In this document: positions 36,130-48,330 of the stretch, in pieces
Layout: every line of letters begins with the position of its first letter
How positions within the stretch are numbered: the first letter of the stretch is position 1
Assembly (NCBI GenBank): GCA_009617715.1
Contig: VTFK01000408.1
Span: 1 to 64,000, forward strand
Length of the DNA: 64,000 nucleotides
Source: Plectrocnemia conspersa
Taxonomy: Eukaryota > Arthropoda > Insecta > Trichoptera > Polycentropodidae
Direction: 5' to 3'
Program-made: the position numbers and the translations under genes
Notes under the pieces: model-generated
The model's database searches: none
Told to the model about the DNA's origin: nothing
The model's input: only the letters and a program-made list of their open reading frames with translations

Positions 36130-36960
36130 TATTTAACTAATTCTTATTGATTAAAATATGCTCCATTTACAAAAATTGTTTTCTGGCAACGTTTTAACAA
36201 TGTTTTTCAAAATTCCTTGTTTATATTCATATTCATTTTTAGAGGTTAAGTTGTTAAAAGATTTTGTAATATGTTGAAATAATTGAAAATGTGATAATCT
36301 GCAGGAATTTCCAATTATAATTCGTTTAATTTTTAAGTAGTATGAAGTCACGCACTATCGTGTAACAATATCGACCAAGATCGATTTTTTATGTTTAATT
36401 TTCTATGCATAATTTTAATAAATCAAATAATAATAATAGTCTCGCCTGATTTAAGAAAATATTAATGAATTATTCCCCAGAATACTAATATACTGTCACC
36501 ATAATTTTGTTCAAGTTTTAAAGTTTCTTTGCTGTCTAACCGTTGTACTGATTTTTTTTTCAAAAATTGTTCATGTTTTCTTCCAAACAGAATTGACTTC
36601 AATCGTGCGGTACCCATTATTCGATATGTTTTCCCATATGTTTTTTATCACATTTTCTAACAAGTATGGCATCTAATTAACCTTTAGTCTACTGCGAGTG
36701 TCCGAACATTTGTGGATTAATTTTATTGTGGATTAGCTTCAACATTGTTGTTCAATCATTGTTTATTAACAGTAGATGTCTTTCACCATTGCTTATTTTG
36801 AAGGTAGATATTTATCTTATCAACGACTTACAGTTCTCTGACTAACAGTACCCTCACAATACCCTAAATTAATAATTTTTTGTGACCTAGAGTTTATCTT
36901 GAGTTGCAGTTTTAACTCGTGGAAAAGGTGATACGTAATTTGACACCATAATATGCATAA
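36130..36960 (-). mobile_element. Mariner-like relic, copy C
   Basis: Parallels copies A and B, with TTTCTTTGCTGTCTAACCGT (36523-36542) and GTGCGGTACCCATT near 36605. The minus-strand frame 36351-36151 reads CRLSHFQLFQHITKSFNNL and ILKNIVKTLPEN, comparable with the C-terminus of mariner transposases. Heavily mutated; borders approximate. Confidence 0.5.
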
Positions 36961-38827
36961 AGAAAGAAAAAATTAATACTGTGACTGAGTAAAATCTGTC
37001 ACATGATATGAAACAACATAATATAATACACTAATTTCGCAAAACCTTCCTTATTTTTTTTTAATTTGCTCAGAGCGTTTTGCACCGTAATATAAAAACG
37101 ATTGAACCACTTCCTTAGACATCAATGATGTTACGATCACAACCACGTTTCATAGAGATGACTGGATTACTTTTAGAGTAAGACTGTTTAACAACAATGA
37201 AAAGCAAGATTAAAAAATATCGTGACACAAATAATTATTTCGCCGAAACAGATTTTTGATTAAATTTTCTAGTTATCTTTTGATTAATTTTGTTCGTTAT
37301 CATTTTATTATTTCTTGCAGATTATTTATTTTTTTTTAAATATTAATTTATTGGAAAAAATTTGTCAAATTTTCGCGATGCATGGTCAAATAAACATCGG
37401 CATCTAATTTTTGATAATTAAATATAATGTATATTATATTATTTACATAAAAAACTATATTTTACTATAATAAAAGTTTCTTTGAGACCGCTGTATATTG
37501 AATATGTGGAGGTTGTTCAATAATTATTCAAAACCATAACCTCGATCTCAATCGTTTAAATGGTACATTTTACACATCTTCTGTTTAAAAGGTCAATAGA
37601 ATTCTTTAATCGACTTCTTCGAAGGCTTATTTTTGTTTTCCAGACTGGCAGATGGTTGTGGAAATCTAATTTTGTTCATTAACTTCGATTAAATCGGGAT
37701 TACCTTGGAATTAAATATCAATGCTTAATGTTTTAACTATATCACAACAATAAAATAGAACAAAATAATTTAATAAGGTTTATTAATAACCAAAGGCATC
37801 TAATAAATCATTAATTTTTAACATTATTTATATTTGAAGCATCTATCCTAAACAATATTGGGGACAATTGGTTATAAAGTAACACCATAATTAATTCAAT
37901 TCAAGATTCGTTAAAATTAAACTACTGTAACAAATAGTAGTAGAACTGATATACGCGTTCGGGAATCCCAGAGTATAAAAAATACGCTTGTCGCTAAATA
38001 ACCGTTTATTATATTACAAAAACTATCTATCCTCTGTCAAAAAAATCTTAGATAGAAAAGTATTAGTTTTTTAATTTAAATAAATTGATTAAAGTAAGTC
38101 TCTTTGGTTGTGCTATTTTGAGAATGCAGTAGTAATCCATACACTTTTTTCAATTAACATGTCATTTACATTTAGCAGCATTTCAATTAATGATGCATAC
38201 ATGTATAATCCTCTCAAACATCACAATTATTTTGACGGTTTAAGAGAGATAAGGAAAACAGTCGCATAATATGTTTGATAGCATATCTTATATTCTTATA
38301 TAAAGTCTATTGTTAGTGTATGAAACGCGATAAACTGATAAAGGCTGTAACTATGTATCCAGCTTACTTTATTTCGTTTTGATTCGTTTCTAATCATATG
38401 CGTTCCCTATTCCGTTGCGTCATGATGGTTGGAGCCGAAGCTATGAATTGAATATCAAGCAGTGTTGAGACGTGACGCATATTATAATTTCACGCATTCA
38501 ATCGCCGACACTAGGGAAGTCGTTGTATTTTGCGGTTTACCATCCAAATCGGCGAAATATCAACGGAACTCTTCTTAGAACACGATGAATGGTAAATGAT
38601 ACCAATCCCAGTTCATCTTCAAGGATATTAAATAGTTTGATTTAATTGGTGCTGAAATAGATCTGCAAAACACGCGAATCCACGTTTATCCAAAGCACCT
38701 GTCCCATTGCGGGTAATTACACAAGACCGGTTATGGCGTTAGCGATATAAGGATATGTAATAATCCTATGATTACCGCATATGATGCGTATCCTTATAAG
38801 TTGCTCCTTTTTATGTGCTCATTCTGT
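36961..38827. other. AT-rich stretch
   Basis: No recognisable gene or element. A slightly GC-richer patch lies at 38390-38540. Confidence 0.45.
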
Positions 38828-38869
38828 CTTCCAGTACACCAATGGTTCTTAACCTTGCTGTACTGGAAG
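38828..38869. repeat. 11-bp inverted repeat around a hAT-like end
   Basis: CTTCCAGTACA (38828-38838) pairs with TGTACTGGAAG (38859-38869). The loop contains CAATGGTTCTTAACCTTG, which resembles a hAT end (CAGTGGTTCT...). Confidence 0.6.
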
Positions 38870-38949
38870 TGGTGTCAATGTTGCGAGCCCAATGAAATAT
38901 GTTGGTCCTAAAACACCTTCATATTGATAATGATAATGAACAGTTGTAT

Positions 38950-39610
38950 TAATCTTCAGCGCTACAGCAATAACAATCGAGCCTATTATAATATATACAA
39001 TACCATTTAAATATTCTATATATTCTCTATCGTATCTCAAAACCATTATAAATTTTTTTTGATCAGCTTCATAATCAACATCATTTTTCTGAGACCATTG
39101 ATAAAAATGGATGACTGCTACCAAAGCTCAATTTCATTTTCTGATGACATGCTTCCGTTTAGAGTTTTATGACAAAAATACTTAACATTGTAGGAAAAAA
39201 TCGGTGGAGCCCTAGTTATATTGTTTCTTAGGCGACCTATATAGACATTCGTAAACCATTCTAAAATTGGTTTTAATTCACTGGATAAATGATTCTCCAG
39301 TTTAGAAATAGCATGTAATATAATATCTTGTTCTGGAACGAAAGCAAGTAAAGTAATCATTTTTAAATCTAAAGAGAATTGCGCATCAGAATTTTATTCG
39401 GTCAAAAGCTAAATGCTTTCATAGATTTTTTACCAGATGAAAGAAACAACCATTTATGTTAGCTTTTGGAAATATACGCAAAGCTTGATGAATTACAATT
39501 CATAATCAACATTTATATTTTCAGGATCAAGTAATGGCCACATTTTATTTATCATATAAAATAATTTTATGTATGTTTTAAGATTCTTATTAGGTAATAA
39601 ATAAAATAAA
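38950..39610 (-). pseudogene. MULE (Mutator-like) transposase relic
   Basis: The minus strand reads, in order: LLPNKNLKTYIKLFYMINK and LLDPENINVDYEL (39605-39500), a region broken by stops, LDLKMITLLAFVPEQDI (39375-39325), ILEWFTNVYIGRLRNN and APPIFSYNVKYF (39290-39180), and finally YDREYIEYLNGIVY (39035-38995). These match the order of the MULE transposase domain in insect FLYWCH/MULE proteins, where the conserved sequence is FE.TYIGR...PIFP. Stops and frameshifts are abundant. No terminal repeats were found. Confidence 0.7.
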
Positions 39611-40860
39611 ACAGGGAAAACAGAACCTCCATCCTGTAGCCAAAATCCCAAAAATTAAGGAATATAAAGGTGGAGAATGTAAAAATGTGCCAAACACAAA
39701 TAATTATTAAATACTTTGGCTAAACATTACATGACTTTTACGACCAATTAAGATTCTCATTGGATCGACTTGTTCTGATCCAGAATCAGTTAAAAGAAAA
39801 CGTTCAAATTGTGATGTACTGAATTAATAATTCAAATATTCTACAGAAATAATTTTTCTTTCCTTAAAATCAGGATTAATAACGGCCTCTATTTTTTAAT
39901 TTTTTGATTAGGAAACATTCTTTCTACTTCAGAAAAAAATTGTTTTTAGAATTAGACTTTCAAATTGTGAAGGGTTGTTCATTGTCGTATCTGCTCTTTT
40001 TATCGACTACTTGTGTTATTACTCTAGCTGCATTTCCAGCACTTTTAGAAATTAATGATCCAACACCAACCCTTTCAGATTTACTTGAGTTGAATTGAAT
40101 CAAAATTTTCATTATTATTAATCTTGTCTTTAAATGAAGAAATTATTAAAACAATACTTATAAATAAATGATAAACTTTTATAATCTAATAAGATTATTA
40201 TTAGTGCATTTCTTAAATTAATATCAATTAAATCTCATTTAATTATTATAATTAAATTTCAATAAAAAAAGTAAATTATAATTTAAAAAAATTAAAAGTC
40301 TAGCAAAAAATAAAATTTCAAAACAATTATGTCTTTTAAATAACATAGAAAGATTTTTTTATATTTAATGATCATTAAATTATTTAATTAAATATACGAA
40401 TTCTTTCATAAATACTTGGACTTTTCAACATTTATTAAAAAAAACTTGGGACTACTAAGGGTTAACTCACAGTAATTTTGAAGGCACTAAACAAAAAAAA
40501 TCGTGTCAAAGGCAAAACCCATAAACATTTATCTGTAATGATAGGTACCTTTATTAAAATTACCGGCTTAATGCCAAAATGTTTTATGATATCGAGCAAA
40601 TTTTAGAAGTTCTTGAATAAAAAAATCACGGTTTAAGTGATATTTTATGATTAATTTATACACAAATATGATAAGTAAAAACGTATATTATATGGCTTGT
40701 TTATATTCTTTACTGCTTTTATCTTTTAACTCGTTTCTAAGAAAATATTACTAATATTTTCGTATGTACGTATATGTATGTATGTCTTTTAATATGTGGT
40801 AAGTCATGTTAATTAATAATAGGGTCATGTTAATAAATTAAACGATGAAATATTTAATTG
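39611..40860. other. AT-rich stretch
   Basis: Mostly AT-rich. An open frame at 39904-40098 is not recognised. It may include the decayed N-terminal part of the MULE. Confidence 0.4.
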
Positions 40861-40864
40861 TATT

Positions 40865-41015
40865 GCATTATTATCGTATCGGTTCCGCATTGGCGTATCT
40901 CATAAATGTTAATATTGCGACTGCGTTACTTGTGCAGATACGGTCTGTCGTTAACGCAAAGGAAAGCGTCTTCTGCTGATCGACTCCTCGCCGATCGGCG
41001 CTTTCTTGTAAATAT
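40865..41015. other. Compact GC-richer island
   Basis: About 150 bp of raised GC with a 12-bp palindrome CGCCGATCGGCG (40989-41000). No frame of interest. Candidate regulatory element. Confidence 0.35.
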
Positions 41016-41131
41016 TCAATCTATGTAATATTAACCAGTAATAAAATCGATTAACTTTATTGCATTGCCAATCCGTTATTTTCTCGAGTTCCTTTATGAT
41101 TCAAAATATCTAAAGTTTATGACTTAATTTA

Positions 41132-41143
41132 GGGGGGGGGGGG
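41132..41143 (+). repeat. G12 homopolymer
   Basis: A twelve-base G run in AT-rich DNA. Confidence 0.9.
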
Positions 41144-42260
41144 CATTTGCTATCCCTTGAATTTGGCGGGAAAAATGCATGTCATTTAGTTAAATACTGT
41201 GAATTTTAATGAAAAATAAATATTTATAAAGCCGAAATGACGTTCCTGATTCTAAACCTGAAATTATCTGGTTATTCCTTAAAGAAATTCTAAAAAAAAC
41301 AGTCGGATTTATTCTGAAAATATTTTTGATAATATGTCATCGCCTGTGAAAATATACATGGTGACACTTGTTTATTTTAAATGTTTTTTTTAGTTTAGTA
41401 GACCTTATTATAGTTACAGAAAACTTCACCACTTTAAATCCCCACAGATTTAGAACCTCTGCAGTATACTGTATAAAAAACTTTATAATCGGTTAATTAC
41501 ATCTGCAGAATCATTAATTGGCTTAGTTATTGTTATTTATGATTCTTCTTGAAAATACAGATTAAAGTTCTGGAACAAAGATGTACCTCACCTATACGTA
41601 TCAGTTGCATAAAGAGCTTTCTTTCGCTTTCTATAAATACGCCACTGAGTAAGCTCGCTGGATTGTATGAAAATATGAATTAGCATCGGTTTAACCTCTA
41701 CGTATGGTTTTGGGATGGCGTTCAGATGTACATGGACTGCACATGCGAACGAGCGCTTTGTTTGTTTTGCTTCCAACCCTTTCATGGACTCTGACGAGTA
41801 TCAACACTTTTTTTTTATAAAAACAATTCTGTAAAATTAACGATCATCGCGTGTAATTAATTCGTTCGCATACAACGTTTGTGTTCAACATTTTTCAACT
41901 CGTACGTCCATTTGTTTTTGCGAGTTGGATTGTAAACAAAGTTTGCTTTCATTTGCTTTAGCATTGTTTCTTCTTTATTAATTGTTTATTAATGGCGGAA
42001 TGTTGGTTTGTAGAAGTAAAAGATGATTAATGAATATTTTAATAAACTTGGAGCACATATTGAGTATTGAAAGGCAAACAAATAACACTTTATATAAACC
42101 ACCACCACCAATTAGAATCTAGTTCTGCTAAAAATCTATGATATTCGATCATATTCATCCCATCTACAAGCCATTGATTTGGTTGAGTTTAAGCGTCCAT
42201 TGAAACTGCAGTCACGCTGGGAATTTTTGTTTATATAAATAGAATGATTTTCTATCTCGT

Positions 42261-42417
42261 ATGATTGGTAGTCGACAATCGTTCAACACAGGACGTGGCA
42301 CACCTTTGTCCTCTTTAGATCTGCGCCGGGAATCCTTCATGAGTCGATTACAAAATTTACAACCACCAGAAACGATGTTAGTTTCTGTAGTTCCGATCTG
42401 GAATGAGAAAAACCACT
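42261..42417 (+). CDS. Candidate alternative first coding exon, unrecognised
   Basis: A coding-like frame starts at ATG 42261 and runs 52 codons, then one base, to a good donor (CACT|GTAAGG, GT at 42418-42419). The residues run from MIGSRQSFNTGRGTPLSSLD to LVSVVPIWNEKNH, with Ser/Thr/Arg-rich character early on. The frame also remains open upstream to a possible acceptor AATAG at 42242. Its phase-1 end is the same as exon 3, so both could splice to one downstream exon in one frame. I recognise no domain. It could equally belong to another gene. Confidence 0.4.
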
Positions 42418-43075
42418 GTAAGGTCTATCACTGTTTTTTCAACGTGCTAGTTCTAGCGAGTGTTATGAGCTATTTCATTAGCAATTTTAATGTTATCTGA
42501 AATTCTCATTTGAAAGTCTTTATGACCGAGTCTCGTTGGTTGTGTTATTCTCGTGCTATATATTTATTCAGTTAGCATATCAACACGCGGCGCTTGTTGA
42601 TATGTTATGTTTGCATTTTTTTTTCTAAAATGGTTTATAAAAAACTTTTTTAACAATATATCGGAACAGGAAGTCTGCCAAATGATTACCGAGAATTGGA
42701 AAAGAAATAGCAAACGCCAATAAAAATATTTACTAAACGCAGCATTTTTAACAGCGCACAAGAAGTTATTATAGATGAAAAGTTACAAAGTGAACTCTAG
42801 TTTAGTGAATGTTTTTAAAGGAATTCGTTACGTCACATTTTGGCGATAAATCTAATGAAAATCTATTAGTTATTGTACTTTATTAATAATTACACAAATG
42901 CATAATACTACAACAATCTGTTTTTTACATGAATAAAATGTATATTAAACGCATTTCCAAATATTTATAACACCCGTGTTTTTTAGAAGTTGAGAACTTT
43001 AAAATGAAATAAAATACATAAAAATCGTGGTAATGGTCATGGTATTGGCTTTATTGAAGAGATAATTTTATGTCA

Positions 43076-43430
43076 TTAGTGTTTAAATATGATTTCGGGC
43101 ATATGGGGATTGCGGTTGGCTCGAATAAAGCGCAATCTGAAAGTCCAATTTTCGACCACTTTTTCGAGCAGCTGGGGTCGTATATCGGAAATAACGCGGC
43201 GAGTGTTGGCTTCCAAGTCGTCCATCGTCTCTGGTTTATCGGCGTAGACTAGCGACTTCACATAACTCCACCGAATATCCACAGGTCCATTACGCTAAAT
43301 TATGCGCTCATCGAATTGTTCCTACAATATATTGATTGTGGCGCGCACTGTGTGGTATGTTGCCCCGTCTTGTTGAAACCAAAGCTCTTCCACACTAATG
43401 CCATTCAATTGAGGAGTGAAAAAGTCCGCA
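43076..43430 (-). pseudogene. Mariner-type DDE transposase relic, C-terminal part with deletion
   Basis: The minus strand in one frame reads FFTPQLNGISVEELWFQQDG, then ATYHTVRATINIL, a stop, EQFDERII, a stop, RNGPVDIRW, and SYVKSLVYADKPETMDDLEA through HMPEIIFKH. WFQQDGATYHT holds the second catalytic Asp. In this family a block containing the third catalytic residue (PPRSxDLTPLD, then YFLWGYVKS) normally follows RNGPVD. Here RNGPVD runs almost directly into SYVKS, so that block is deleted. Two stops also break the frame. Confidence 0.85.
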
Positions 43431-44007
43431 ATCATGGATAAAACGGACCATGTTTATTCGAATTACTAGCTCGGATGATTGTGCTAAAATAATGAAATTC
43501 CTGATAACCATTAATATCTTTCATCAAATTTGAAAACTGCTCGAATCGTTGCTGGGGAATAGATTACACTAGAATTTATGCACTTTTATTAATTTGTTAG
43601 TATACACCTGAGAGTGAGTTAATTTTACGTATTTTCAATGATTATTTCTGTTGTTATTTATTTATTATTATGTTGAAAACTTTTGATACAAATAATTTTA
43701 ATTCAAAAATTGTACTTATTATTATAATTTTGCGTTGTGTGAATTTTTCACAAAACTGCAGGCGATAAAGTGTAAAAATTAAAAATTTTAATTAATAAAA
43801 TTCCAAGAACTTTGAGAAGAATTTCTTCAAGATCATATGGAAATCCCGCAGAAGTAGTAAGAATAAGTAATCGCTCTAATGGATTTTTCCGTATATATGT
43901 CATTTATAAAAAAAAAGGAACAGCAATGGACCAAAATTTGCTTTTAGCAGCATTCCAGTGCACGTTTAGTACTCTTTCAGTTTATATATTTATATACTCA
44001 GCACTAT

Positions 44008-44254
44008 AGACCAAATCGTATAAGTTGGTGACAAATACCCGAAAGATCTGGGTTCGAATTTTTTTTAGGTTTTTATAATTAGCGATTACTAAATAATTTT
44101 AATTCTGATCGATCATCACAGATTAAATTTTCCTAATCTCGCGGATGAATAATTAAAATATATTAGCTTATAAATGAATAAAATAGATCACTGATTTTTT
44201 GGATTTCAGTCTTATGTCTCACTACTTATTTTGTAGTAGTTGATTGTGTTTACA
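44008..44254 (+). mobile_element. tRNA-derived SINE, copy
   Basis: Head CGTATAAGTTGGTGACAAAT, B box CTGGGTTCGAAT (about 44050), core GATCATCACAGATTAAATTT and TCCTAATCTCGCGGATGAAT, tail TTATGTCTCACTACTTATTT and TTGATTGTGTTTAC. Same order as the 27532 copy. Confidence 0.7.
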
Positions 44255-44409
44255 TCGTAGGAACGCATTCCGCTAATTATTGTCTTGTATATAATTAAAT
44301 ATTCAGAGCCAAAAACACAAACAATGCAATGCATTTTTGCAAGTTGGCAACCCTAAATTATTATTTTAGTCCTTCTCGTACTAATATTTAAAAAAAATAT
44401 CTTGGATTC

Positions 44410-44690
44410 AAATCCAATGACGAATGAGTCGCGTGCGAGATAGCATGTATAATTTTATCAATACACGAATTGCACAACATGTGTGGGCGTTCGTTCATTC
44501 ATTTCATTTGACAATGCGCGAGAGTAGCGTTTCCCTTGCTCCACCAACGCCATCTCTAGTGCGACGGGTCAGATCGGTAAAGCAGACTCCTGCGGCTCTA
44601 CTCCACGGGTCGATAATAAAACTTTCCAGTTCGACCGTAACGGTGCAGATGGCGTTGGCTTACCAACGATATTTATTTAATTTATTTTCA
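44410..44690. other. GC-richer island with open frame
   Basis: A 91-codon frame (44424-44699, plus) is open with no known domain. Its C/G-rich composition contrasts with the flanks. Possible regulatory DNA or unrecognised exon. Confidence 0.3.
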
Positions 44691-46318
44691 TACACATAAT
44701 AAAATTATTTATTTAAACATATCACAGTTTAAATATATGCGTATATATAGAAATTATTAACATGGTTTTGTGCGTGTTTGTACAACGTCGCGTTTTACCT
44801 GTTGATGTTTGACATTCACACTTTCATTATTTTTACTAATGTTTGCTTAACTCTTGGTTTTTTTAACAACCTGTGTACATATTTGATTATTACGACGAGG
44901 GATGAACGAGTCACTCGTTGCTGAAGTGTGACGTCACGGGCGATCTTAACAACATTCGCAACAATCATAACGCAACATTCGAATTCCCCTTTTATAATAT
45001 ACATATGTACATAGTATATATTAATTCTGCCTTGCAAAATTCAAATGATTGCAAATACACCAAATAACGATGACACTTATAAACGCAGTGGAGAGTTCAT
45101 TACCAGTGGTTTCTGAGCGTGGTGTCGACGTTCTTAACAAGTAGCAAACATATTAACTGATTGTACATAAATGCAATTCAAAGCAAAATAGAAACGTTTC
45201 TGAAAACGTCTAGAATATAACACATATACTCATATAAGTCGACGATTTTTTAATCTTGTCTACAAATGTAGATTTTAAACTGCATTTTCCAAAATACATT
45301 GTCAATAGCCATACGACGTAAAATTTTATACGTAAAGTAAAAAAAAATGTAGAGGTTTAATTATGTGTGCGAAAGTAATATCGGCATGAGACACGAAATT
45401 AATTTTTAATAGTAATTCATAGTAATTTCGACTTTTCAATGCCAAACCAAAAAATATAATTAAGGATTTTTAAAACGTATCTTTTAAAGCAATAATTATA
45501 TTGTTGCTTATTTGAATTGTCAATTACATTAAAAACATACTTATCCATATATATTTGTATGACACTTGTATTTTTTCGTTGTTATTCGTGCGCCGTACTT
45601 ATACATTTAAATTACACTTAATTTTTTTAATCTAATAAATTTACAATTTGGTGAATGTGGTGACAGTTTGGGATAGCTGTTGCAGATGATTTATTTTAAT
45701 AGTATTTGATGATATGACATATGATATGCTGATCAGCGAGGCGTCGACCGACGGAATACGTCCTTCCGTCGCGTCGCCAATTAAGTAAGTTCATCCATTG
45801 CCGCTTCGTCTTAGTGTTGCTAACTGTCATAAAACATCTAAAGACTTGTACTTATTAACAAAAAAGTGGCGTTATCCATACCCTCGCAAATAAAATTCTG
45901 CCGCGCACAATATATGGTATTAGTGCGCTACTTAACAACGCATTGACACGCTATATTAAAAGTTCGATAACTTTTTAAGCATACGTTGAAGCGATTATGT
46001 TGTTTATAATATATCGAGCTTAATAATAACGTCTTGTGGCGCATTTGAATATCGGATTCCCCGCGAGTCGCATAAATTTGATATGTCAGCTATCACAAAG
46101 AGCCACGCGGCCATTACACGGTCGCATGAATAGCGTTTGTATGGATAGTTAAACGCCACCGATGCGTTGTTTATGCCATCGGAACGGCTCCTCGAGGGAG
46201 GAGGTGGGTGTGAGGAGGCGCAGGCGCCCCAGACCGGTTTGCGTCTTTATTAATAGTTATTTGAAGTTGCTCTAACACCACCTGCCGCACCGAGCTGACC
46301 AGCTTAACCCGTGTGAAC

Positions 46319-46536
46319 ATGACTTCTACGGCCTCTCGGAAGAGCCGACCCAAATCTAACGTAGAAGAACTCATGCTGGTCGAAATGCTATATGATAATT
46401 TATCGCTTCGAAGCAGGAGCGAACTTCTATATTGGGGTAATCGAAGACGTAGAACAATGAATGATAGATGCTATCTTATCGACGACGCCAACAATGCACT
46501 TGATTTTGTAACGAATCGGTCGATGGACGTCAGTCG
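46319..46536 (+). CDS. Candidate coding exon ending in a splice donor, unrecognised
   Basis: The ATG at 46319 is in a good context (GTGAACATGAC). It opens 72 codons plus two bases to CAGTCG|GTAAGA, a strong donor at 46537. The protein is basic at first (TSTASRKSRPKSNVEELML), then RSELLYWGNRRRRTMNDRCY and ends NRSMDVSR. No family is recognised. The opposite strand is also open (46374-46171). It ends in phase 2, unlike exon 3, so it cannot feed the same next exon in the same frame. It may be the start of another transcript. Confidence 0.4.
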
Positions 46537-46828
46537 GTAAGACAATGAATGCTGTATAAAATATGCAGATGAGGTAGTTGAGACTCGGACAATTAACACA
46601 GCACAATATCCCTCTTGTGTTTCTACACGTCTTGTTTCTATCTATGAGATTGAAGGTAACTCTTAAACATAAAGCTGTGTTTCTTTTGTGATTTATTTAA
46701 TCTCATTTTCTGATTTGATTTGATCAAATGGATAAAAAAAACTTTACTGACATTTTTTGCTCGATATGAAGGTGCAGAAACATCCACGAAGTTTCAGTAT
46801 GTATTGGAGCTCACGTGCTTTTCCATCG

Positions 46829-47372
46829 AAGGGGTGAAAAATAATTCTATGACAATTTTTTAGTCCACCGCCTTCACTTTTTACTTAGAAAGCGTCATTC
46901 TTCCTTAATACAAAACAGTCCAGTTTTTTATTCGATTGGAAAATTGAATGGGTGTTAGTCGCATTTATTCGATCAATAACGGTTTTTTGTAGGTAGGTAT
47001 ACTACTGCATACAACCCTTTCCCTAAGCCACTTATTAGGGTTGTCAATATGTATATTTTTATCAAATGTTCGCAGTATTACTTAATCTTCACCAAGGATA
47101 GTCATTTTTACCTTTAACCTGGTGTATCCCACCTTTTTTTTTTAAACTGATGATTGGTTATGACTGACAAAACTGTAATTATTTTTATTGTCGATAACTA
47201 AATTGATGAATACGCAATAATATTGGATTTTTACTCAAGTTAAATTTTATATTTTTTATAAATATTTTCACCTTGAAAGCTGACGTATTGGCTTAGATAA
47301 TCACTCAAAAACAATACAGACATACCCATAATTTAGTGATAAAAAGTTCCGAGAAATGCAACCAAGAATTGT
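46829..47372. repeat. Dispersed repeat R2, copy 2
   Basis: Same orientation partner of 14617-15360. See the landmark segments listed there. Confidence 0.6.
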
Positions 47373-47739
47373 GATTTCTAGAAGTGATGCATTTTTTTGC
47401 ATACTATTGTACATGTATTATAGTACTAAAACGTTTTCTTTAGCCATTCCAGAAGTTAATGCATATAAACATGTGTCGCTAATGCAATAATTTCCCTAAT
47501 CATTCCAACGGTTAATATGTTAAAAATAGCATTGCAACAGAGACGCAGTGGAATCAATATTTTGTTCATTAACTGTCTGTATAATATATATTTGAGATTA
47601 TCTTATAATTGCAACATAATTTAAGTTATAAAAGTTCCTTACCTTAATGTTGTTAAAGGTTTTAAGGGCAAAACATTTAGCCTTTAGCATTGTATATTTA
47701 TATATATATAATATAAACCATCATCATTGTCTTTTCACG

Positions 47740-48330
47740 TCGTGTTTTTCATATCGTGCGATAAAAGTGAAAACGTGCGCAGGAAGCGGCTTCGAAACGC
47801 ACACATTTCCCATCCAGCGTCCAATGCCAGCTAATTAACGGTAAAACGGTAATCTAATCAGATAGGTAAAACTGGATCTTGCCGTTTCCTCTTGGCCGAG
47901 CATCATGTAGTACCCGACGTCCGACGGACACACCTACATCCGCGCGAATCAATGAATTTGCATCCGAGACATGGAGAAAAATCATATTATAAAAGAGGCG
48001 TGATGATGATGGTCAGGATTTTTTTCTTTGTAGGAAACGCGTGTTTACGTTCGCGAGTATGTGTGTGTGAGTTAACCAACCAACACTGACTCGTTCTCCA
48101 AATGATCACTTCCTGCTGTCAATTCATTCATAAAACCGAGCGGCGTTCGCCGGAGAGTGAGAGATGGTGGAGTGAGGAGAGTGCATTCGACCTGTTACGA
48201 ATTCGTAATCGACTGTTGCTGGCTATATGTAATCGTGATGTGCATAAATGCGCGCATAGACATTGGACGATGGGATGTTAATTTTCAGAGGATTGTGGGA
48301 AAATTGTCTTATCAGAGATTGAATACAATT
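47740..48330. other. GC-richer island with ETS and octamer sites, possible enhancer
   Basis: Rich in CpG, with ACTTCCTG (48108-48115) and CAGGAAGC (47780-47787), both matching ETS-factor cores, and ATTTGCAT (47956-47963), an inverted octamer. Several homeodomain-type TAATTA cores occur. Open frames at 47892-48089 and 48157-48405 show no domains. The motifs are short and occur by chance, so function is inferred. Confidence 0.35.

Noticed and set aside
42243..42417. Direct next exon after exon 3
   Set aside because: Neither nearby acceptor (42242 or 42271) gives the phase that exon 3 requires in the open frame, so it is proposed only as an alternative first exon.
46171..46374. Minus-strand 67-codon frame as a gene
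   Set aside because: The overlapping + strand frame has a start context and a strong donor. Without transcripts only one of the two can be preferred.
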